This document shows positions 1-8,526 of a DNA stretch of 32,826 bases, in pieces. A model generated the notes under the pieces. It searched no databases, was not told the origin of the DNA, and worked only from the letters and a program-made list of their open reading frames with translations. Positions within the stretch are counted from its first letter, which is position 1. Each line of letters begins with the position of its first letter. This DNA is from Desulfurococcales archaeon (GTDB lineage: Archaea > Thermoproteota > Thermoprotei_A > Sulfolobales > NBVN01), in NCBI GenBank assembly GCA_023255955.1, contig JAGDWD010000010.1, positions 98,765 through 131,590 on the forward strand, in the 5' to 3' direction. A program made the translations under genes and the position numbers.

Positions 1-161
1 TCCGGGACATCGACGTACCTCCTCCCACGTACTATGTACTCAAAGAACCTCGGAGCCTCCGATATCCTTACCTCAACCCCGACCATCTTCCCGTTTTCTG
101 TCCTAAGTACTACCTCACCTTCACCTTCAACCCTCGTGAGTAGACCTTGAAGCATGCGCAT
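1..161 (-). CDS. hydA: [NiFe] hydrogenase large (alpha) subunit, N-terminal fragment
   Basis: The first 53 codons of the catalytic large subunit are visible; the rest lies left of the window. The translation carries the RVEGEG motif near residue 10, typical of the N-terminus of [NiFe] hydrogenase large subunits. The NiFe-binding cysteines would lie further in and cannot be checked. The start is ATG at 159-161, overlapping the hydD stop by one base (TGATG), so translation is probably coupled; a second ATG two codons on is also possible. It is the last gene of a hydB-hydG-hydD-hydA operon, the order known for Pyrococcus sulfhydrogenase. Identity rests on the N-terminal motif together with the operon context. 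Confidence 0.85.
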   Translation of the reverse strand, partial: MRMLQGLLTRVEGEGEVVLRTENGKMVGVEVRISEAPRFFEYIVRGRRYVDVP

Positions 162-931
162 CACTCCCTAACCCGAATCTTAGTTAGAGCTGAGAAACTG
201 AAGTACTTCAAGAAAGCTTCGAGGTCCCCCCTACCCATACCTACCTTCTCCAGAACCTCAGAGAACCTAGCTAACCTCTCACCATCCACTACGGTCGTGT
301 TAAGACCGTAGCAACCGTAGCAGCCACGCCCGAATCTAGGACATATCGCGCCACAGCCCCCTAAGGTTACGGGTCCTAAGCAGGGCACCCCTCTTGAGAC
401 CATAACACACAGCACACCAACCCTCTTACACTCTGAGCAGACGCTCTCAGCTATGGGTACCTCACTACCTCCTAGAATCACCTTAACTAGGAGCCTAGCT
501 AGGGCATCCCCGTTAACTGGGCACCCAGATAGATTGAAATCTACTTTGACTACTCTATCTAAGCTCTTAACATCTGGTAGAGCTGATATGAAGTCAGGGT
601 TAGGGTACGAGGCTAGTATGACCTTCCTAAGATCCTCACCGACCCTCCCTGCTTGAATCCCCCCGAAGGTAGCGCAGGTACCGATGGCTATCAAGGTCCT
701 AGCTCTGCTCCTCACCTCCTTAACTAACTCCTCCTGATGTTGAGTGACTACAGAACCCTCTACTAGAGCTACATCAATGTCCTCAAGTGTGTTTAGATCC
801 TGGAACTCAGTAGCGTGGACTATGGAGACGCTCCTCAGGAGTTCCGGATACGATGCTATAGTGTATAGGAACTCGTTTATACAGCCCGAGCACGATGTGA
901 GCTTAACTATAGCTACTGCCGCCCTCCTCAT
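161..931 (-). CDS. hydD: [NiFe] hydrogenase small (delta) subunit, three Fe-S clusters
   Basis: This is the electron-transfer small subunit of a cytoplasmic group 3 [NiFe] hydrogenase. C14 and C17 (CSGC), C86 (GTCATFGG) and C137 (GCPVNG) match the ligands of the proximal 4Fe-4S cluster. A C-terminal group (C165, C168, C175, C184, C193, C197, C204, C207) can hold the medial and distal clusters. There is no Tat signal, so the enzyme should be soluble. At 256 aa it is of normal length. It overlaps hydG by 4 bases (ATGA) and hydA by one, which indicates a tightly coupled operon. Its role is to pass electrons between the NiFe site and the flavin/Fe-S subunits HydG and HydB. Confidence 0.93.
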   Translation of the reverse strand: MRRAAVAIVKLTSCSGCINEFLYTIASYPELLRSVSIVHATEFQDLNTLEDIDVALVEGSVVTQHQEELVKEVRSRARTLIAIGTCATFGGIQAGRVGEDLRKVILASYPNPDFISALPDVKSLDRVVKVDFNLSGCPVNGDALARLLVKVILGGSEVPIAESVCSECKRVGVLCVMVSRGVPCLGPVTLGGCGAICPRFGRGCYGCYGLNTTVVDGERLARFSEVLEKVGMGRGDLEAFLKYFSFSALTKIRVRE

Positions 932-1755
932 AGCCCACCCACCGCTAGGTAGTCCTTAACTTCCTGGTAGCTGAAGACAGGGCCGTCCTTACACACGAAT
1001 AAGTGTCCTAGCTGGCATGTTCCGCACACACCTATACCGCACCTACACCTCCTCTCTAGAGAGAGGAATATCCTGTCCTCTCTGAGACCCCTCTTAACTA
1101 GTTTGGAGGCAGCTACCTTCATCATCACCTCAGGTCCACACACGTAAGCCACAGTAGCTTCGGGGTCCAGACTCACTCTATCTATGAGGTCTGTCACGAA
1201 CCCTACGTAATCACTCCACCCTATGTACGGCATGTCAATCGAGAACAGCATCGTGGAGTTAGGTATGGCTCTATACTCACCATACTCGTACTTATAGAGC
1301 ATATCGACAGGCCTCCTAGCCCCGTAGAGCAGCATCAACCTACCGTAGCGGTCTCTGTACCTAGAGATATGTTTGAGTATGGGCCTCAGGGGGGCTAGCC
1401 CTATACCTCCCCCAACAACTAGGACGTCAAGACCTTCGAACTCCTTTAACGGCCAGCCACGTCCGTACGGGCCTCTTATCCCTATGGGGCTGCCCACATT
1501 TAATGCTGTCTGTATATAGGAGGTAACAGCACCGACAGTCCTGACAGTGTGCTCAGCTATGGCTGAAGCACCCTCATACCTGAAGTTAGATATCGAGATC
1601 ACGACCTCACCGAAACCCTTAACGTAGAGTACGTTGAACTGCCCTGGCTGAGGTTCTGCAAGGTCCTCTACCCTGATGTGGTATGTCCTGACGAGGGGAG
1701 CTTCCTCAACTACTCGGACAACCCTGCCTACTTTGGGGATGAGCCTAGCTCCCAT
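928..1755 (-). CDS. hydG: Hydrogenase/sulfhydrogenase FAD-NAD(P) (gamma) subunit
   Basis: This is a ferredoxin-reductase-type flavoprotein that exchanges electrons with NAD(P)H. An FAD-binding barrel occupies about residues 8-105 (RGPYGRGW at 94-101). A nucleotide-binding domain follows, with GGGIGLAPL at 115-123 and CGPE at 206-209. C239, C244, C247 and C255 near the end match the 2Fe-2S site of the dihydroorotate dehydrogenase electron-transfer subunit (PyrK) family. The position between hydB and hydD, with overlaps at both ends (11 and 4 bases), fits sulfhydrogenase gamma. PyrK itself is less likely because no pyrimidine genes are nearby. The start is taken 11 bases inside the end of hydB. 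Confidence 0.92.
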   Translation of the reverse strand: MGARLIPKVGRVVRVVEEAPLVRTYHIRVEDLAEPQPGQFNVLYVKGFGEVVISISNFRYEGASAIAEHTVRTVGAVTSYIQTALNVGSPIGIRGPYGRGWPLKEFEGLDVLVVGGGIGLAPLRPILKHISRYRDRYGRLMLLYGARRPVDMLYKYEYGEYRAIPNSTMLFSIDMPYIGWSDYVGFVTDLIDRVSLDPEATVAYVCGPEVMMKVAASKLVKRGLREDRIFLSLERRCRCGIGVCGTCQLGHLFVCKDGPVFSYQEVKDYLAVGGL

Positions 1756-2833
1756 ACCTACTCACCACCTTGGAGACAACTTCCCTAAGGTCTATCCCGA
1801 CCGGGCACCACGTAATGCACCGACCACACCCAACGCAACCTACTAACCCTACCTGCTTAGGGTAGAAGAGGAACTTATGGAGTACGAAGTGCCTGTACCT
1901 CATGTAGAGTTCTGGACGGTAATGCGTTCCAGCTACCTGACCATAAGTGTGGGAGAGGCAGCCGAACCACTGCCTAACTCTTTTAGCCCTCCCTGAGGGC
2001 TCTATCTGATCTACAAACTCTGTGCAGAAGCAGGTTGGGCAGACCATGTTGCAGTTAGTACAGCCAACACACCTTGAGGAGACCTCCTTCCAGAAGGATG
2101 TGTCGCTGACACTCCTCTCTAATGACTTAGAGATCTCCGAGGGTGGTGGTAGGTAGCGTGTTAGCTCCCCAGCTCTTGCTATAGCTCTCTCGTACTCAGC
2201 TACATCCTCCTCCGATACCTCAGTGAGCTCCAGCTTCTCAAGTATCCTCAATCCCTTCTCAGAGCCATACTTAAATATGATCCCGTTGCTGAGCCTAGCA
2301 TAAGCTATATCGAAACCTGTGCTAGCAGACGGTCCCGTACCGATAGAACCACAGAAACATGTTGCTCCAGGTACTGTACATTCCTCAACAACTACTAGCT
2401 CTATTTTAGACCTCCTACTCCAGTAACTATCATCATTCTTAAGTATCCTATCAAGAACCTCCATAGAGACTAGATCACACGGCTTTATACCGAAGAGAGC
2501 CGCAGAGTACGTATCATACCTAGCAATATCTACCGCATAATCCTCGAGAACAGTGAAAACCTCCTGAACAGGTAGGTGTAGCCAGTACTTTGGGGAGGCA
2601 TGTGAGTGCCTAAAGAAACCTGAGGAACCCCTAGAAAGCCTGTAAGCCCCCGGTGCTTGAGAATCCTCCAAACCTAAGGGTAGGGATTCCAGGGACTCTA
2701 CAGGGCCGAAACCTACAGCATCTCCCGATACTCTATAGCCCACAACCACACTAACATAGTTCTTGACGGCATCGAAGAGAGCTCGAAGATCACCTAATCC
2801 TCCCTTGAAGTACTTAGTAAGTTGCGCCGCCAA
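1745..2833 (-). CDS. hydB: Hydrogenase/sulfhydrogenase Fe-S (beta) subunit
   Basis: This iron-sulfur subunit belongs to the HydB / anaerobic sulfite reductase A (AsrA) family. Two 4Fe-4S ferredoxin motifs lie near the C-terminus: C255-C258-C261-C265P and C333-C336-C339-C343P. More cysteines (C119, C152, C159, C161, C268, C270, C292) match the extra conserved cysteines of the family. In Pyrococcus sulfhydrogenase this subunit works with HydG as the sulfur/polysulfide-reducing and NADPH-linked half. It is the first gene of the operon. The start is TTG at 2831-2833 with a GGAG ribosome-binding sequence about 4 bases upstream; no better ATG is available. Its TATA box is at 2864-2873. Confidence 0.9.
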   Translation of the reverse strand: MAAQLTKYFKGGLGDLRALFDAVKNYVSVVVGYRVSGDAVGFGPVESLESLPLGLEDSQAPGAYRLSRGSSGFFRHSHASPKYWLHLPVQEVFTVLEDYAVDIARYDTYSAALFGIKPCDLVSMEVLDRILKNDDSYWSRRSKIELVVVEECTVPGATCFCGSIGTGPSASTGFDIAYARLSNGIIFKYGSEKGLRILEKLELTEVSEEDVAEYERAIARAGELTRYLPPPSEISKSLERSVSDTSFWKEVSSRCVGCTNCNMVCPTCFCTEFVDQIEPSGRAKRVRQWFGCLSHTYGQVAGTHYRPELYMRYRHFVLHKFLFYPKQVGLVGCVGCGRCITWCPVGIDLREVVSKVVSRYGS

Positions 2834-2863
2834 AGTCTCCTACCAAGTTTTCTTATAAGCCTT

Positions 2864-2873
2864 CTTTTATATA
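2864..2873 (-). promoter_or_regulatory. Probable TATA box of the hyd operon
   Basis: Read on the minus strand this is TATATAAAAG, a strong archaeal TATA box. It is centred about 36 bases upstream of the hydB TTG. Transcription about 26 bases downstream of it would give a leader of roughly 10 bases that still includes the GGAG ribosome-binding sequence. Confidence 0.6.
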
Positions 2874-3180
2874 ATATATCTGTAATTACAATTTTATAAC
2901 TTGTATACCCAACCCATACATCGAGAACGTTGAAATACCTTACTGAGTAACAAATACCTATCCCTACTGGAGGGAAGAGATTACGGGTTTCTGAAAATAT
3001 ACTTAGACGTAAGCCGTATTGAGACGAAATAATTTAGGTTATACTATAATTTATTTTAGACCAGCTAGAATATTTTGCGTATTCTCTAAAGATCTAAGGT
3101 CTGCTATGTAGGGTATTATGTAATGAACTATAGAGATTCGTTCAAGCTCCTTAAATTTAATTAACTTTAACACACAAAAA

Positions 3181-3189
3181 ATTAAATAT
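3181..3189 (+). promoter_or_regulatory. Probable TATA box of dctPQM
   Basis: ATTAAATAT follows an A-run and is centred about 29 bases before the likely dctP ATG at 3214 (or 23 before the ATG at 3208). This spacing predicts a leaderless or nearly leaderless message. Confidence 0.5.
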
Positions 3190-3213
3190 CCCAGCACTAC
3201 AGCTGAGATGGTG

Positions 3214-4381
3214 ATGACCTCTAAGAAGATCGGTATTACTAGCTATAGTAGTGGTGGTCTTAGTAGCTGTATCTTTCGTGGCAGGAGTCTTTTTAGGTCA
3301 ATCTACAGTAACAGTAGCTCCAGGAGTAGCTGGGACTGTCACAGTAACCCAGACAGTAACACCGGTAGCTACTACCAGTAGGTTCAGGCTGATTACGTTC
3401 TATACTGCTGGAGACCCCGTTACGAAGCTGCTAAGTACTTTGCTGAGTTAGTGAAGAGTATTGTCTGGAGGTAGGATAGTCATAGAGGTCTACTACGCTG
3501 GGGAGTTAGGTATAGCCGTTACGGACATAGTTGACGCAGTATCTCGCGGAACTGTTGAGGTAGGTATGTTCTATACTAGCTACCTAGCATCTCAGGACCC
3601 TGTCTTTGCCTTAGCTGGTGGTAAGCCAGGACCTCTCTCCAATCCGTACGACGTACTCCACTACGCTACCAAGGTCTTTGACCTAGTCAACGCAACCTTC
3701 AGCAAGTTCGGTGTTGTGGCTATAGGTCCTATGGTCTTCGGAGACGTTGAGATACTTGTAAGCAGGGTACCGGTTAGGAGCTTAAAGGACATTGAGGGCA
3801 GGATCTTCAGGTCCTCTGGTCTAGCTGCGGTGTTCTGGTCTAGGATGGGGCTTCAGACAATGATGTTGCCAGCTGAGGAGCTCTACACAGCTCTACAACT
3901 AGGTACTATAGACGGCCTCGAATGGACTGACTACACAGCAAACTACAGGATGGGCTTCCACGAGGTAGCTAAATATGTTGTCAAGCTTACCCCAGGCTAT
4001 AACTTACATAGTGAGGCAACAGTACACGCGTACCTCATAGTTAACCCACAAACCTGGAGGAACCTCCCCGATGATTTGAAGCAGATAATACGAGCTGCCT
4101 GCGCGGCTACATACTACTGGACAGCTTACCATGTACCGGAGCTGAACAGGGAGTATAAGCAGAAATGGATAGATGCTGGAGCTACTATCGTCAGACTACC
4201 TCAGGAGGATCTAGACAAGATCCTCGAAACAGCGATACAGCTACATATAGAGTACGCAGGTAAGAGCCCCGAGGCCAGGAACTACGTCAACAGGTTAGTA
4301 AGAATATGGAGGGAGCTAGGCTACGAGTCGTGGGCTGAGAAGCTAAGTAAAGCCCTCGAGGCAGCTGGTCTGAAGACTTAG
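3214..4381 (+). pseudogene. dctP: TRAP transporter substrate-binding protein DctP, interrupted by three frameshifts
   Basis: This is the extracytoplasmic solute receptor of a TRAP (tripartite) transporter, likely for a carboxylate or 2-oxo acid. The long piece 3461-4381 is intact: SGGRIVIEVYYAGELG, then the family arginine region (GRIFRSSG) and the DGLEWTDY segment. Upstream, the protein is recoverable only by changing frame. MTSKKI from ATG 3214 joins a hydrophobic anchor (VLLAIVVVVLVAV) by skipping one base near 3226-3233. A Thr/Val-rich linker and FRLITFYTAGDP follow. At the CCCC run 3415-3418 the frame slips back one, giving RYEAAKYFAELVK. One extra base near 3461-3462 then returns to the long frame. 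Net length is about 388 aa, normal for an anchored archaeal DctP. The gene is either recently broken or mis-sequenced; the family call is secure. Confidence 0.85.
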
Positions 4382-4383
4382 GG

Positions 4384-4869
4384 GTGGGGTTCGTGGGGCT
4401 ACTCCACAAGTTGAACTCTAAGCTCTTTTTATATGTATCTCTCCTGGTACTACCCCTAGTAGCCTCAGTTGTTTACGGGGTCGTGAGCAGGTATTTCCTT
4501 GGTAGAGCTGACGCTAGAGCTTTCTTCTTTTCGGTATGGCTCTACGGATCCCTATCTATACTAGCTGGGGGTCACTTACTGGCTACTGAGGGCCACGTAT
4601 CTATAGATATAGTCTACAAGAAGCTTAACGATAAAGCTAGGAAGCTCCTTGAAATACTCTCGTTAGTAGTTGTAGTAATAGCCACCGCTATCATAGCCAT
4701 CCCTGGAGTGCAGACAGCCTGGAGGTCTACGATTATTAACGAGGTGGACTCAAGCCTCGGGATAATTTTCGCACCCCCGATATGGTGGTTTAGGTGGGTA
4801 GCTGTAGCTGGAATCATATTAGTCCTCACACAGGCACTGGAGTTACTCTACAAAAAGGTTAAACATTAG
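4384..4869 (+). CDS. dctQ: TRAP transporter small permease DctQ
   Basis: This 161-aa membrane protein has four hydrophobic segments (about 15-35, 48-66, 90-112 and 133-155) and sits between dctP and dctM. That is the order and size of the DctQ small permease, which supports the large permease DctM. It contains the loop SILAGGHLLATEGHVSIDIVY, similar to the conserved DctQ segment between helices 2 and 3. The start is GTG, two bases after the dctP stop. It is the only gene of the three without a frame break. Confidence 0.85.
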   Translation: MGFVGLLHKLNSKLFLYVSLLVLPLVASVVYGVVSRYFLGRADARAFFFSVWLYGSLSILAGGHLLATEGHVSIDIVYKKLNDKARKLLEILSLVVVVIATAIIAIPGVQTAWRSTIINEVDSSLGIIFAPPIWWFRWVAVAGIILVLTQALELLYKKVKH

Positions 4870-4878
4870 GTGGTGGTT

Positions 4879-6180
4879 ATGGCCCAGATAACGCCGTTCA
4901 TAATGTTCGTAGCTCTCTTCATACTACTCCTCCTGAAGGTACCGGTAGCCTTCGCGCTATTCTTGGTGGCAGTAGCTTTCAGCTACGTCTTCTGGGGTTT
5001 CGGAGGACTCTATGTCTGCTTCCAGGGTGTGGTCCTTAATGAATAATTGGGCTCTAGTATCCCTACCACTATTCGTGTTTATGGGTGCTTTGCTAGAGCG
5101 TAGTGGGGTTACTGAGGAGCTGTTCTTAGTGTTTCGTAAGTGGTTGGGGAGCTACAGGGGCTCCCTAGCGATAATCTCGATCTTGCTGGGCTATGTGATA
5201 GGGGCTATGTCAGGGGTCGTAGCTGCTGCCGTAGCTGCTCTAGCTCTCCTAATATACCCTATGATGAGGAAGGAAGGCTATGACGAGGGGTTGGCTGCGG
5301 GCTCTATACTAGCTGCTAGTACATTACCACAGCTAGTACCACCAAGCTTCAACATGATAGTTTACGGAACTGCTACAGGTGTTTCAGTAGGTTCTCTCTT
5401 TGCTGGGGGGCTTGGGCTAGGTACTCTAATGACGGTTCTCTTCATAGCTTATGTAGCCGCGTGGAGCCACATATATAAGGATAGGGTTCCTATCTACAAA
5501 GAGAAAGTACCGTTCAAAGAGAAAGTAGCTTCCCTGAAGTACCTAGTAGGACCTCTAACCATAATACTCTCAGTTTTGGGCTCTATATTCACCGGTATGG
5601 CCACCCCTACGGAGGCCTCCGGAATAGGTGCGGCAGTAACCTTGATCTACGTAGCTATTAGAGGTAGGCCAGGAAGATATTACTCGAGGCAGTTACGACA
5701 ACAGCCCGCATCACATCTATGGCTGTCTGGATAATGGCTGGTGGATCAGCTTTCAGCTCGGTATTCAGTGGTCTGGGAGGTAAAGCAGCTGTAACTAGTT
5801 TCCTAATGTCCCTACCTGCTGCTAAGCTAACGGTCTTAGTGCTCTCTATAGCCTTAATATTCGTGCTGGGAATGTTCGTGGACCCCGTATCCATAATAGT
5901 GATCATGGCTCCAGTACTGACACCAGCTGTCGTAGCCTTAGGATATGACCCGGTCTGGTGGGGAGTGATATTCTGTGCTACTCTGCTCACATCCTACATA
6001 ACACCACCAGTCGGGATGGCTCTCTACTACTTAATGGGGGTGGTTAAGGACGTGAAGACGGAGGTCATATTTAAAGCTGTCTGGGCTTTCGTACTACTTC
6101 AAATAGCTGCTATACTGATATCAGTAGCAGTACCGGACACGATAATGCTCTTTGTTAGATTACTGACCCGCTATAGATAA
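4879..6180 (+). pseudogene. dctM: TRAP transporter large permease DctM, interrupted by two frameshifts
   Basis: DctM is the Na+-coupled transport subunit of TRAP systems. Three overlapping frames together give about 433 aa, the usual DctM length. From ATG 4879 the first frame gives MAQITPFIMFVALF and helix 1, ending at GFGGLY. The second starts near 5012-5015 (SASRVWSLMNNWALVSLPL), reached by skipping one base. It carries the long middle part with GATGVSVG-type and TPTEASGIGAA motifs. Near 5667-5677 the frame slips back one and continues ILLEAVTTTARI to 6180, including PVSIIVIMAPV and SYITPPVGMALYYL. Because the two shifts cancel, total length is a multiple of three. There are no internal stops other than those caused by the shifts, so breakage is recent or an artefact. 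Confidence 0.85.
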
Positions 6181-6305
6181 GCACGTTCAAAACTAAGTCC
6201 ATGGTTTTTAGCTTCCATGAGATAGCGAAAATAGATTGTGGAGCATATTATGTTAACGTGAATGTACCCTCCTCACTGACGTAAGTAGTACTAGCACTAG
6301 CGCTA

Positions 6306-6854
6306 CTAAGGACTTCGTTTCCCTAGAACCTCATCAAACACAGACTCAAACTCCTTGTAGGCTTCACCGGTGTAGAGCACTACCAGGATCTTCCTAAGAC
6401 TCCTGTAGCTGTACTTCTTAAGCACCTCAGCCATGATCGACGCTGCCCTCCTGATTGGGTACCCGAACACACCTGTAGATATTGCCGGCAACGCTATCGA
6501 TTCCAGACCTAGCTCCTCAGCTTTAGCTAGGCTATTCCTAACGGCTGAGGCTAGCTTAGCGTCCCCCTCGGGATCCCCGTAGACAGGCCCTACAGCATGT
6601 ATTACGTACCTAGCCTTGAGGTTACCGGCACTAGTTACAGCTACCCCACCTACCGGTACTGGACCGTATCTCCTAACCCACTCCCTACTCTCCAGCTGAA
6701 TCACCTCACCACCCTTTCTCACAATAGCTCTGGCCACCCCACCCCCGTGTTCGAGGTACTGATTAGCTGCGTTAACTATGGCGTCAGCCTCAACATCCGT
6801 TATATCACCTTGAAGTAGTACCACCTCAACATTGCTAACCTTATACACCTTCAC
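6306..6854 (-). CDS. Macro-domain ADP-ribose-binding hydrolase
   Basis: This single macro domain of 182 aa is close to Archaeoglobus Af1521 and bacterial YmdB-type proteins. GDIT (16-19), IVNAAN (26-31), GGGVA (37-41) and STGVFGYP (126-133) form the ADP-ribose pocket. Family members bind ADP-ribose and hydrolyse O-acetyl-ADP-ribose or mono-ADP-ribosyl groups. The asparagine in NAAN and the GVFGYP loop are intact, so it is probably active. It is cytoplasmic, with no signal or membrane segment. The next minus-strand gene, the flippase, ends 75 bases away on the other side of its start, so co-transcription is possible but not shown. Confidence 0.92.
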   Translation of the reverse strand: MKVYKVSNVEVVLLQGDITDVEADAIVNAANQYLEHGGGVARAIVRKGGEVIQLESREWVRRYGPVPVGGVAVTSAGNLKARYVIHAVGPVYGDPEGDAKLASAVRNSLAKAEELGLESIALPAISTGVFGYPIRRAASIMAEVLKKYSYRSLRKILVVLYTGEAYKEFESVFDEVLGKRSP

Positions 6855-6929
6855 GATATAACACCAAAGTACTAGCTAAACACGGGGTAATATCCGCTAC
6901 CCTAGTAACAGCCGGAGCCGGCCCTGAGG

Positions 6930-8459
6930 CTAGTAGAGGGAGGAGACCAGCTTTAGGTAGGCTTCCCCTATGGATTTAAGTACCTTACCTACATATGTGA
7001 GCTTACCTAGGAGCTCCACCATGTTCTCTATAGTGCTTCTATCAGCTGAGAGTGGTAGGGTTACCAGGTACGCCCCAACATAGACTGTCCCAGCTAGGAG
7101 TAGCTCTAGGAGCGGGTTGGCCCTGACGGTGTAGGTAGCTAGAAAAGCTACGGCACACCCAGCTACTGCCGGGGCAGCAGCTTTAAGTGTGTCACCTATG
7201 GATACGCCCAGAGAGTAAACCCTCCTAGCTATTACGCGGGTAGCTATGGAGGAAGCTATGCCCCCAGCAGCATACGCTAAGGCAGCTCCCAGAGCTCCGA
7301 GTACCGGTACTAGAACCAGGGCCGAGGATATAGCTGTTACCGAGCCTATCACACCTACTATACCGTTCCACTTAGTCGACCCGACCACTACGAAGAAGCT
7401 ACCGAGAACACCCCCTGTTAGAGCTGCCCCGAAGGCTGTGCCCACTGCGTAAGCTAGACCGTAGGTGGGGGCATCTGCGTATTCAGGGCCGTAGAGTAGG
7501 TGGATCAATGGCCGTAACACCGTGAGATATCCGAGCACTGTAGCTGTAAGTATGTAGGAGGAGTACGTAGTAACCTGGGCAGTCTTTCTCTTCAGTTCGT
7601 TGTTGTTATTTATGAGTATGGGGAGCGATGTGAGGGCTACTGTAGAGATAGATGTTGTTATCGCGTTAATTGGTGTGAGGGCTGCTACCCCGACATTGTA
7701 GTTGCTTATGTCGTAGTTGGATGCATAGCGGGCTAGGACAGTGCTCACTGTCGGCCCAACTACGAGACCTACTAGGCTGGCTAGGTATATCGGCATAGCT
7801 AGAGACAACATCCTCTTCAGCGAGCTTCCTGAGAATGTCGGCTTCCTGAAAAGCTTTACGAAGAGCGTGAAGTAGAAAATACCTAGCACTACGTAAGCTA
7901 TCGAGTAAGACACAACCGCCCCGTAAACCCCGAACCCAGTAAGTATCAGAGCTACCGCTAAGGGACCTCTCAGTAGGTACTGAGCCACCGTGATGGAGCC
8001 AGCTACACGGTACATACCTAGACCGGTAAACGCTGAGCTAGCACTGCCTAGGAGAGCCATCGACATGACGTACAGTGAGAGTGACCGAATGTAGCTAGCT
8101 ATGTAGGGCCTCACCAGTATAGCAGCAAAGAAGTCCGCGCAGAAGTATATCACGAGGGAGCCGACAACACTCAAACCCAGCTTAACTAGGACGCCTGTCC
8201 AGACATAGACACCTCTCTCGTTATTAGGGATAGCGGCATATCTAGTTATAATACTTCCTAGGCCTAGATCCAGCAAGCTGGTGATTAGGGTAGGGTAGGT
8301 AAGGGATATAGCTATCAACCCATAGCTCTCCGGACCTAGTAGTCGGGCAATTACGATACTGAAGACCACACCTAGGAGGTAGGCAAGTATTTGGCTGGCA
8401 CTAAGTGTTAGGGTCCCCGAAGCCATCCTCACCTCGACATCGTCGTTCACGGTGAGCAC
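6930..8459 (-). CDS. Polysaccharide/oligosaccharide flippase (MATE/MVF superfamily, Wzx-like)
   Basis: This 509-aa integral membrane protein has about 14 hydrophobic segments. The N-terminal pattern ASQILAYLLGVVFSIVIARL-LGPESYGLIA is the hallmark of the RfbX/Wzx and PST families. These proteins move lipid-linked saccharides across the membrane, here probably precursors for S-layer or surface glycans. The start is uncertain: GTG at 8459 gives MLTVNDDVEV, while an ATG 12 codons on sits after a GGTGAGG purine stretch and would remove only soluble residues. No glycosyltransferases are next to it, so the substrate cannot be inferred. Confidence 0.88.
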   Translation of the reverse strand: MLTVNDDVEVRMASGTLTLSASQILAYLLGVVFSIVIARLLGPESYGLIAISLTYPTLITSLLDLGLGSIITRYAAIPNNERGVYVWTGVLVKLGLSVVGSLVIYFCADFFAAILVRPYIASYIRSLSLYVMSMALLGSASSAFTGLGMYRVAGSITVAQYLLRGPLAVALILTGFGVYGAVVSYSIAYVVLGIFYFTLFVKLFRKPTFSGSSLKRMLSLAMPIYLASLVGLVVGPTVSTVLARYASNYDISNYNVGVAALTPINAITTSISTVALTSLPILINNNNELKRKTAQVTTYSSYILTATVLGYLTVLRPLIHLLYGPEYADAPTYGLAYAVGTAFGAALTGGVLGSFFVVVGSTKWNGIVGVIGSVTAISSALVLVPVLGALGAALAYAAGGIASSIATRVIARRVYSLGVSIGDTLKAAAPAVAGCAVAFLATYTVRANPLLELLLAGTVYVGAYLVTLPLSADRSTIENMVELLGKLTYVGKVLKSIGEAYLKLVSSLY

Positions 8460-8526
8460 CTTATGCTTAGAGTAGTTACCCAGCTACCTAAAGAAGGTAG
8501 AGAAACTAAAAAATCGTGTGGTAATT

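Larger units (their letters stand above)
2834..3213. other. AT-rich divergent intergenic region
   Basis: These 380 bases separate the hyd operon (minus) from the TRAP operon (plus). I see no coding sequence or RNA gene. The stretch is much richer in A+T than the flanking genes, carries the two outward promoters listed separately, and probably holds operator sites, but I see no clear long palindrome. Confidence 0.6.

Noticed and set aside
6200-6219. CATGG/CCATG hairpin after dctM as terminator
   Set aside because: Only five base pairs with a ten-base loop; likely by chance.
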